This document shows, piece after piece, positions 10,171 to 20,100 of a stretch of DNA of 64,000 nucleotides. Below the pieces are notes generated by a model, which did not search any database, was not told the origin of the DNA, and was given only the letters and a program-made list of their open reading frames with translations. The position numbers and the translations under genes are program-made. Numbering within the stretch: position 1 is the first letter of the stretch; the number at the start of each line of letters is the position of its first letter. Origin of the DNA: Paracyclopina nana (taxonomy: Eukaryota > Arthropoda > Copepoda > Cyclopoida > Cyclopettidae); contig JAGUCH010000001.1 of the NCBI GenBank assembly GCA_019096065.1, positions 10,788,001 through 10,852,000 of the forward strand, read 5' to 3'.

Positions 10171-10797
10171 ATGGCACAAAAGAGCTCTTGGCCATCTTCA
10201 AGCACTGACCCGTTTAACTCTAAAGCCTACTTTGAGGAACTGCATGTGCTTGGCCCCTGGGACCCGGATACGGCTGAGAAGGTGGAAACCCAAAAATTGA
10301 TATTTGAGGGCAACCAATATCTAGCCCACAAGTATGGACTGCCAGGGCCGAATTCAAGACTAGAAGATTTCAAATCCGTTAATTTAGCGTTCAACGCTAA
10401 TAGACGCAATGTCAAACTGAACGATGCTTTCTTCTACAAGAAGTACTTCAAGGAAGTCAAGACTTTGCGCCATTACATCATGATGACGTTTGCATCGGAC
10501 AGCTCCACTGATGACGACGGAGACTTGACAATTGATAACTGCAGCATTGACAGTGACGATGTGTCTCCGTTCTTTCGATACACGTTAGATCTACATGAAC
10601 GTCAACGTAACGATTCAATAATTGTTGAAAGCGAGGAAGACAACAATTTCGATGCTGTCACTGAGGACTCAATGCCAGAGGTAGAAAATGACAACATTCT
10701 TGATGACCAAGATGTCGGCTTGATCAATGTGACACAAGATGATCAAGAAGACTTAACCTGCGCTCAAAAGTTTTTGTCTTATTGCAGCATCATGTAA
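10171..10797 (+). CDS. Paralog of transposase N-terminal domain, 208 aa, ending in CSIM (CaaX box)
   Basis: This is a single open frame with no intron. It is the shortest of the three relatives: the basic N-terminus is missing and the shared domain starts almost at once (DPFNSKAYFEELHVLGPWDP, EGNQYLAHKYGLP, FFYKKYFKE). In the 46-residue block beginning DP(Y/F), I count 27 identities with the gene at 8843. The acidic tail (EDNNFDAVTEDSMPE) leads to FLSYCSIM. CSIM is a textbook CaaX box favouring farnesylation. AATAAA occurs at 10862 and again near 10882. The function is unknown. It is probably an accessory or regulatory product of the element. Confidence 0.75.
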   Translation: MAQKSSWPSSSTDPFNSKAYFEELHVLGPWDPDTAEKVETQKLIFEGNQYLAHKYGLPGPNSRLEDFKSVNLAFNANRRNVKLNDAFFYKKYFKEVKTLRHYIMMTFASDSSTDDDGDLTIDNCSIDSDDVSPFFRYTLDLHERQRNDSIIVESEEDNNFDAVTEDSMPEVENDNILDDQDVGLINVTQDDQEDLTCAQKFLSYCSIM

Positions 10798-11940
10798 TTT
10801 CGAATAGGAGCAATAGATATAAAACATATGTTGTAGTACAGTGTGTAAAACTTGAACGGGAAATAAAAGAAAGACAGCTATAAAGAATAAACTATGTTAA
10901 GATGATAGTCGTACTCTTGAAATAACAGTTTAACTGTAATTACAGTCTTTCAAAAGTTGCTTCACAACATACTTCTCCTATTGTGGCATCATGGAATTTC
11001 TAATAGCTATTATGAACTACTTTCATTAAACGTTATATTGCATTGTTTAAAAATTAAACGGTAATGAGCGGAATTAAGATTCCAGAAAAGTTTTACCTAA
11101 GCTGAAAATGTAACTCTTGAATTTAAGGTTCTAGCACAATTTTAGTTTCTAAAAAGTATGTGCAAAATAGACTTGAATTCAGAAAGGTATGTTTTCCGTG
11201 AATGTATCTTAAAATTACAGTTAAACTGCAATTACGGTCTTTTCAAAGACGGTGCATAACACACTTTTCCTAGTCAAGTTTCATGAAATTTCTTATAGAA
11301 AATATGAACATTACTTAAATGTTATATTACATTAATTAACAAATAAACGGTAATAGACGGAAGGATGCCATTATGATTCCAGAGACCATGCTCAATATGT
11401 AACTCTTGATTTTACAGTTACAGCTCAATTTTAGTTTTTAAAAAGTATGTGCAAAACAGACTTGAATTGCAGAAAGGTAAGATTCAGGTGATGTCAGATT
11501 AAAGGTAATTATATGATCGTTCAAAATTGTTATGTAACGGCTTCTTTTTAAATGGTTATGTGAAGTTAAGGTTATGAGACGTTGTCAACGACTATGTTAT
11601 GTAACGTTGCAGACGGTTATGAAACAGCTGTATAATTTTATTTCAAATAACAGTTTCTAATGGTTGTTTAAGTGCTTTTTCAAACTGTTATGTAACGAAT
11701 AAATAACTACAGTAATTTATCCGTTCATAACTGTTCAATAAAGTTTCTAAGCAAATGTTTATTTAATGATAATAGAACGTAAAGTTTCATTGCCATTTGG
11801 TACGGTTCACACTTAATTGTACAATAACTGCACCTTAACTTTACCTTATTTTTCAAAAATTCTGGTGGGGAAGCTGCTGCTTGCGACAAAGCAGTCCGGC
11901 ATTTCGTTTTGAGCGGAGCCTTCGATCTTTGCATTAGGAC
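10798..11940. repeat. Right subterminal repeat region with a 289-bp tandem duplication
   Basis: Two copies of a unit of about 289 bp lie at about 10919-11208 and 11209-11500. Landmarks include AAAAAGTATGTGCAAAA at 11151 and 11440, TAACTCTTGA before them, and AATTACAGT or AATTACGGT at the unit starts. Further right, AACGGTTATG, AACTGTTATGTAACG and related words continue to about 11,720. No open frame of note is present. Confidence 0.75.
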
Positions 11941-14131
11941 GGCATGCGTTCATTTAAATCATTTTTAAGGCATCGCATCCAATTTTCGTGATTCGACGCC
12001 CGAAGGAGGCCTTGCGTGAAATTGTGCCTCACTTCTCGTATCATGCGGCCGAAGCGAAAGGAGGAACGCCGAGGAATGCCAGCAAATTCTCCCCCCAGCT
12101 GAGGTCACGTAAAAAAATGGCAACCTTGCTAAATGACGTATTGCGCCACCTTGCTTACCGCAAGCTTGAATGTTTAATTACCGATCTGGCGTCCGTCCGG
12201 TCGGGCAGGGCAGATCGCCCGACCAGCTAATGAGAAATGTCAACGCGGCGAGGAGCGGAATGGGTTCGACCAACAAGTCTGCCCATAAAACGCCGTATAC
12301 GGCGTCCGCGTGCCAGGTCGGGCTGCGCGTGATGGACTTTGAAGCGTGTCCGCTGCACGCGCCTGTCCCCCAAAGCATGAGGCATTACTTACGACTCAGT
12401 AGCAGCTGAGACGCGGAACTAGAAGTGCACGGAGTGCCCATATTACATCCGACATTGGCCAGCATTGTCCAAGGTAGGAAAAATGCCTATAATTTTTTTG
12501 CCTTGACTTTCATCAAAAGTTGAGGCTACGCGAGCTGTTTTAGATTTTTGGGTAAAAAATTATTTTTCTTGAGAATTCGACAGCATTGTCATGGGTCCTT
12601 TTTTTGCTGAGCGTTTACGTAATTAGAGGATTCTTCAATTGTACCTTCGAGGTAATGAAGGCAGCGCACAAAGAGCGCCATAAAGGGTAGCTTGGCCAAG
12701 CCGGTGCACCCACCTGCTACACCCCCCTATTTTTGGGCCTTTCTCGCGGCAAAAAAGTCCGAAAATCCGCCCATGGCCTCCATTGAGGCTGACCCAGGAG
12801 GTGGTATTTCGGTTGTGGCCTCAGTTATGGCTGAAGGCCGGCAAAAAGTGCGTCAGCCCTCCAGATGTTCGGTCGTGTTTTGTTTTCAGTGCCTTACGGC
12901 AGCATCAGGCCAAGCCAGGTGGTGGGTGCATGCGCGGCGGTGGTACATGCAGTGTAACTCTATAGGTAACAACCCAAAGCTGACTTCTTGACTGCTCATC
13001 CTCCTCTTTCGCTTTTCGGGGCCGGAACCCGAGCTCCGAAGGCCGAGGTTGTTTTCCTTGCAGCCTGTCCGAAGTTCGGGGTGGGTGGAAGTAGGCCAAA
13101 ACACTTTCTATCCAGGCTCCACTTCATAGCAGCGGAGTTGAGAAAGCTCTCAAAAAAGACTTCGGGGGGAAGTCGAGGAATTCATTGCTTGTTCAATTCA
13201 CCTAAGCTTCTTTCAAACTCAATTTAGGCGCTACAAGTTGAGGATTTGATTTTTAGCCTCAGACTTGTCTGCACCTACTGCCTGAATTTGCACTTTCCCC
13301 TGGATGTTTGCGCAGTTTTTTTTATTGTGTGTGTTTTTCCGCTCAAATGAGACCCTTTGCCAACCTTAGGAGCAGCTGCTCTTACAAAATCCTGGCAATT
13401 AGGCTGAAAGCTCTCACTTTATTCATCAAGTAATGTCAATAGTTGTGAACACTTGTCGTTGTTTTAACTTTTCAATTTGCTGTTTTCTCCCCCTCGGTGC
13501 GCGCTTTAGCAGAACAGGCGCGCAGGTGCTCGTTCCTGTTGCGGCTGACTACACCGTTGAAATTACTCAGCTTTCGCATTAATCTGGCGGTGAGATTTTT
13601 CTTCTATCGTACGATGTGATGATCATGCGTCTGGTGGAAATCGAGCAGGGTCATGCTCTACTTGCTCAAAATTTGTCTTGACTCGAGACAATTTCTTGGC
13701 CACTTGCCCGGCTGTACGTATTTGACAGCCTCATCATGACGAAATTCATTTGCGAGCTTTTAGGCGCATTCCACGTACTATAGGTATATCGTATGTGCGA
13801 TAACGCACGTCGTTCGAAACCCTTCAAAGTCCGGTGTTTTTGTGTAGGTGTCAGGCGCATTTCAATAACATCGAGTGCGTCAGCACATTCTGACGACAAT
13901 AATAAAACGGCCTTGATGCAATTAAGAGTGCGAATCCTTGCATTTTCGAAGGCTTGAAATATTCGCATAGCGGAAAAATCCACGTCTGATAGGCATGGCA
14001 TATATGTTTAATATTGGGTGCAAGGTCGATAAAATTTACGTATTTTGACAGGTTCATGAAGATTGGCTATGAGGCAACCTTGGCAAGTCAACAGCAGCAG
14101 CATTGGCTAAAAATTGATTGCGAACAGTATA
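11941..14131. other. Non-coding host DNA upstream of pico
   Basis: Base composition changes here to a more GC- and CpG-containing sequence (about 11,990-12,400 and 12,690-13,110). The stretch should contain the pico promoter and possibly non-coding 5' exons, but I cannot place a transcription start. Small open frames on both strands resemble no family I know and show no codon pattern, so I do not annotate them. Confidence 0.4.
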
Positions 14132-17100
14132 ATGGCTCAGAATGGGCCCGACAACAAGAACAAATTGCTCCAATCGTCGCCCACAACAACAGCAGCCGGA
14201 CCCGTAATCGAAGTCTTGGACCATCAACTGGAACAATTGTAAGTTTGGCCTTTATGTGCGAGGCTCGCAAATGCGTGAAATCGATTGATTTACAAACAGC
14301 CAGTTTTCGTGTCAAAACGCTGCTTGCAGCGTGAATGATAAATCGCATAGACAAAGCCCTTGAGCAGATTTCGTGCACAGTATGCAGATGAAAACCAGGC
14401 ATCATCGCCATTTTCGCCACTACTGTCTTCCTATTGTGCGCATTTCTGGGAGGATCACTGGGAAATAGCGCAGGGGTGACACTTGTGATTGAGCGGGTAA
14501 ACATGCGCTATTGGTAAAACCCTTTAAGTTATTGGGGGCAGAAAAACATGACAGTATTCAGTGTCAGTCCATCAATCATCTTGGATTTGTGAAGATTTCT
14601 CACCATCATCGTGCTCACCATCTTTTTGATGGGAAACCTGAAATTCGGGCTGCAGGCAACGCCCTCATTTTTTGGCATGAAAACGGACGCAAGGCCTACC
14701 TTGATTGTGCTCCGTCACAAAAAAGCAGCACATCTGCTTGCTACAAGTTTTGTGTGTCAATGGAGCCAATCACATCTTCCACGCTGGTTTCTCGTTATCG
14801 CAGAGCCACACAAAAATCTTTACGGCTGCGTGAGCTTGTATATCTCTTTCTTGAGACCAACCCTCAAGCCCTCTTCGTTATTATTTATGATTACTGTGCT
14901 TGCTGGGGTGCTACTTTGCCTGGTTTGGAGCTGACAACCCATTTGGCATTCAAATTTCAACCGGCTGAAATTGAAGTCGTCTGTTTCAGCAAGCTGTGTG
15001 CAGTTGGGACTCTTCGTCCAATTTATGCTTAGAAAATGAGGCGTGTGCGTCATGTCCATATTCGGACGCGAGATCCTCATTTGGTAAAGGGTGATTTTTC
15101 CACCACCGTTGTTGCCTCATGTCCATTATATAAAAGCACAACAGTCTATCATTATGTGTTTAGAGAGGTTTTTCTATCATCCTATAAAAGCGATCTGGCT
15201 TTTCTTTTAGCAGTTCGGCAAAATTGGCTTGTGAAAGACGCCATGTTTTTTTTAGGTTAGTCTTTCCCCTTTCCGACTGCTGGGTTGTTATACAGTAAAA
15301 TATTCCGTTATTGCCCAGAGAGCTCAGCGTGAGCTGATCATCATGTTGCATATGGCACATAAGCTCAGATTTTAGTGCTTGAAATATGTACATTCAATTT
15401 TATTGCTGAACTGATACTGCGAGATGGGGATGGAAATCATTTTGGGGTTTGGCAGCTGTTCTTCCTCTTGCTGAGCTGCGACTACGAAGAAGCAATTATT
15501 TTGGTGAAATTGCCTATGTGTTGAGTTAATAAATGTTGGAAGAATCTTCCCTTTCCCATGCCAGTCATCATTCCTTGATCGACTGCTCGCACCTAATTCT
15601 GATTTTGAAGTGAAAACGGGGTCGCGGTAAAAGGCACACTCAGCGCACTCAGCACACTAGGCACACTATGATATGGCAGGTAAATTTCTCTGTCAGTGTG
15701 CTTTTTACTGTGGAGTGTGCATTTTACCAATTTGTAAAAGGCACTCTGAAGAGATAAAGAGACCATAAGGAAGTGCGAAAAATCAATCAAATCTGTTAAA
15801 GTTTCATATAATCCTCAACTTAATTGCTATGAAAAATGAGAAAATCCAAAATAAATTATTAACAATCTGTTGGAGAAATGTTCCATAAAAGTTTAAGAGA
15901 TTCAGTTCCTATACTTTTTGATTTTGCATACTTAGTAAATCCAAGCAAAGGTTTGATAAGTGGAGTGACAAAAATGGACAAACAAAAAAATCTAAGAGAA
16001 AAATGGCCAAAAAAAAAGATAACATTCATTTTTAATATTTTAGACTTTTTGTCTAACATAATTTGAGAAATAACTTTATAAAACATGAATGTTGTTGAGA
16101 TTTATTTGACTCTTAATTATTTTCTGAATGACTCAACACACTGTTTTTTTAAAATTTGTATTAGTGGAGTTCAGTTTGAGAGGAGCTGTTGAGATTTACT
16201 TGACTCATAGTTTCTGAAAGACTAAACACACTGTTTTTATTTTCAAATAGATATTAGTGAAGTTCAGTTGGAAAAGATTGCATTAAGATGGAATATCATA
16301 TTTTTTTTGGCTGATTAATTTCTCGCACCTCCTTGTCATAACTTTGTCACTGGAGTGTGCCTTTTACAAATTGGAAAAACGCACAATCAATGGTAAAAAG
16401 CACACTCACTGAGAAATTTACCTGCCATATCATAGTGTGCTCAGTGTGCCGGTGTGCCTAGTGTGCCTTTTACTGCTACCGGTGAAAACGAAGGGGTGAT
16501 GAGTTAAGAAAAAGCATTAGCGACAAAGTAAGCGTAAGCGCGCCTTCTGAAAACGCCTGCCGGTCACGCTTTGACCCGCTCACATGCACACGCGTCAGCT
16601 GACTTTTCAGCCAGTCTGCTAGTGCGTTTGAATCCGAGTGTTGCAGTTTGCCCCGTCTGTCCCATTTTCTGGCCTTGGTGAGTGTTTTTATAACAATTTT
16701 TATTATGGGATAAAAAGCTGAGTGATGATTCTGGGCAGATTTATGGCTCGTCGAGAACAGCTGAACGTCGTCGTCGACGTTTCTTTGCCGATCATAATTT
16801 TCATTCAAGACGAAACTCTCACTTTTGGAAGTAAATTATTGGCCATAATAATCCACGTGCTTTAATCCCACGACCTTTCAATTCAGCACGACGTGCGTCG
16901 TTGCTCTCACGTGCTCAGCATGGTCCCAAAGAACTTTTCTTGATAATTTCTAAGTGACTTCCTCTGCATGAATTTGCACAGCCAGTAGTGTACGTAGTTG
17001 TTGTACATGAATTCAAGCCCTGATGGACATAGATCACACGTTTTGCAGCACATTTAGAAATGCTGTCAGTTAGTATAAACATACATCAGCTGGAAAAAAT

Positions 17101-20100
17101 TGACCTTGTCATTGCTTAGTAGTTTGTTGATCTTTTGGCCAAGATTTTGTGTGAGAAGGCCTAAGAGGCTACGCTACGCAGAAAAGAGGCATATTGCTTA
17201 TAAATGAGCTCACACTGAGTTGTGTGTGCATTTACTTTAAAAATGCGGAGGAGATGAGACTGCGGAATCGTGACGGTGGAAAAAAATTGGGTCGTGGCTA
17301 TCCTTGAGAGGATATCGAAGATATTTACCCTCAGCGAGGAATTCCCTTAGACAGCTAGCGTTATTTAGCCAAGAGCTCGTCGGGCTAAATTCAGGTCTTT
17401 TACATTGCCATCATTTAGGCGCAGAGAAAGTTTTTCTTCTTCTTCTTCACATCAGCGGGAGAGTTGTTTGTTCCTGGGCCACAAATTCCTTTGCTCCTGT
17501 AGACTCTAATTATCAAGCCTCTGCGTTTCAATGCTGCTGCTGCTGCTGGAACAATTGCAATTCAGCCCTAGGTATCAGCACTTTCAAGCTTTCCACAACT
17601 AGATTACATGCTCAGCGAAAATAGTAAATAATGAAGATGATGATGATGCGTATTAAATGACCATTAGAGCATCAAATTTCAGGCAAGTGATGGGAGAACC
17701 AAAACGTCGTCCCCCCTCTTTTCAAACCTGTCCTTGACACTGTGTATACCCAGTGTCCCGGCAATTTTGGTCAGGAAGCGCCCAGCAATTTTAAATCAAG
17801 CTAAGCCGGAAGAGTAGTACAGCACTATAGAGTAGTTGTGGGTCAGAGAGGGCATTTATTCTAAGGCTTATTTCATGCCTGAAGATGGCTGTACCTCTTG
17901 TCCCTGTTCTTTTCGAGCTGGACAACTTTTTTATTGGCTTCTAATGGAGGTGGGCAAAAGTGAAATGCAAATGACCCTTGGCTTGAAATTGATGATCCGT
18001 TGATGAGCACCTATCCACGATAATCTTTTGGCTCGCATTGTGAATTCCAAGAATTCATTCGGCAATCATGATCAAAGAATTTGCCCCCCAAACCTTGCTG
18101 ACAAATCATTTGCAGAGCCATAGCATAAAAGAGCCCTTTCAAATGGCGAAATCAAGCGGTTTTTTCACGCCTATTCATATGCTGCAGACACCGTAATACT
18201 AGTCATGATAAACATCAATTCATGGGCTTTGTTTCCTTGAAAAGGCGCTTAATTAGGCCATTAAGATGCCATATTTTAAGCCAGCTCCAAATGCCTAGTT
18301 TGCATTTGACAAAAATCGTTCAGCAGACTTGTTTCCGGGGCTATTTAAAATTTACGGCCGATCGATTTCGGATGGGGCCATAAAATGGGTCCGTCATTTT
18401 CCCGGCGTTTTTAACAGGTTTTCAAATTTAGTAGGACTATTATAGCCGAGTCGATTAGAGCAATTCCCTGCATAAGTGGCCAAATATCTTGGCTGGCCCG
18501 AGACCACAAAATTGGCGGGTTGCGTGCAATAGCCGCGAAGATAAACACCATTTCTGAGAATTTAACTTCTCTCCTTTAGAGAGATCTTAGCACAATATCT
18601 GGTTATTCCGCTAGCATTTTACCTGCAAGGTCCTTTTTCGATCGAACAATTGCTTTTTTTCCGAATCAATTTCCCTGGCTTCTTTTTGGTGCCACCTACA
18701 GTAAAAGTGCTTAAAATTAACTCGTCACACTTTCCAAATCATGACCGTCCCATTACCCCTTTTATTATTTTTATTACTCTCCCTGATGATGATGGCTAGC
18801 AGGAGATATAGGCATTTTTGAGCAGGTATTGTTTAAAAACTAGTGTTGGACTAGTTGTGAGTGTGCATTTTTGGTCACCTGCCAATATTGAGAGCACCGT
18901 GAGGAATCCGGAACAACGTTGCATGGGTATGTGCAAAAATCGAAAATCGTGTTCCCTGCGCAGAATTCTAATGAGTTGCTCAACAATGGGGATATCCACT
19001 GAAGCAAGCTGCTGAAATGCTTCGACGACAAAAAAAAAGAGGGAGCTGAACAAATACGTAGCTCTGTTTCCTTAGCCATTCTAAGCCTATTTTTTGCTTG
19101 AATTGCCACTTGGAGGCAAAAACAGTCCGGGTCACCAAATCTGTCTTGTGCGCATTTCTCTTTTGAGTGATGGAACACTCGCTGTATTTAAGGCCATCAA
19201 CTAACCGCTATTATTCACCACCACAGAGGCAGATGAAAAGGTCAGCAGTATGACACGAAGCGAAAGGTTAAACGGGTTAAATTGCTTCTTTAGCACACGG
19301 GAAATCTCCCTCTTCTTCTTTTGTCGGTGGTACTGGCAAAAAGTCGAGTGTAATCCCCTTTTTTGGCTAACTAGGACAAACTTCATTTAGGGTGTCAAAT
19401 GGTACACAAGCCTGGAAATGACATCGTTAGAGAGAGAGAGTGACACAAATTGCATGCAAAGCACATGAGCTACAGCACGAGTGAAAATAATAAGTTTTGT
19501 CTGCTGTCCTGAGCTGGAATGTGTAATTATGCTGCTACTCTCGTTCGTTCGCGTGTGCAAAATGTATTCTAGAATGCTTAATGATGAGAAATCCACATGT
19601 GCGAACGACACAACAACGTTTCACACTTCCCAGCTTTTCAGCCTTTTAAATGAACTTTTCGACACAAAATTAAAAACAAACAGAAGTGAAAAATTGCGGC
19701 TACTTGAGCATCATGTGCTCCTCGGAAAATTAGGGTGAAAGCTGCTCACCTGCTTAAATATTGTGCAGTATTTTTAGAGCAGCGCATAATCCATGCTTAT
19801 TCAACTGATCCACCTTGAAGTGAGGCATTCCATGCTATCTTACATATAAGTCAGCTCATTTGCTGAGCTCAATGCAATTCTCTGCATTGAGCTGAAATAT
19901 TCCAGGAGCTCTTGAAAATTGCAGCTAGTGCACTATCCTGAGGGTCAGGAAGGAGTGTTTATGCACCCAGATTGCAGCTTCTTGGCCTTGGTGATTTTCC
20001 TCCAGTCAAAATGCCAGCCAATATTTTGATAGAAGAAATGATGATGGTGGTCTAGATAAATCTCAATGTCGAATAAGAGTGACAGAGGGGAAACCAGCGC

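Larger units (their letters stand above)
1..11900. mobile_element. Multi-gene CACTA/EnSpm-like DNA transposon (left end outside window)
   Basis: The region holds a DDE transposase of the CACTA/EnSpm (CMC) type, two paralogs of its N-terminal domain, one divergent multi-exon gene and repeat-rich flanks. Subterminal repeats, GC-rich minisatellites beside the promoters and a second protein read from the opposite strand all fit the general plan of CACTA elements. Sequence rich in AACGGTT, AACCGTT and AACGTT words starts at base 1, so the left terminus is not in view. The same word-rich, AT-rich character fades at about 11,850-11,940, where more GC-rich host DNA begins. I could not identify terminal inverted repeats or a target-site duplication, so the right edge is approximate. 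All four genes read open after splicing, which suggests the copy is young or under selection. No capsid, polymerase or integrase gene is present. Confidence 0.75.

Noticed and set aside
1-11940. A giant virus-like element (Polinton or similar) as explanation of the multi-gene block
   Set aside because: No capsid, protein-primed polymerase, integrase or packaging gene is visible. The only recognisable enzyme is a CACTA/EnSpm-type transposase.
12240-13850. tRNA-like GGTTCGA or GTTCGAAAC words
   Set aside because: No matching acceptor, D and anticodon arms could be folded around them by eye.
14014-14334. Alternative reading of the first pico exon (frame starting upstream of 14132)
   Set aside because: That frame ends in phase 0 at the donor, while the next exon needs two bases carried over. 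Only the MAQNGPD frame fits.
14511-15032. 173-codon open frame in pico intron 1
   Set aside because: It has no recognisable motif, overlaps another open frame and shows no splice context. It is probably chance.
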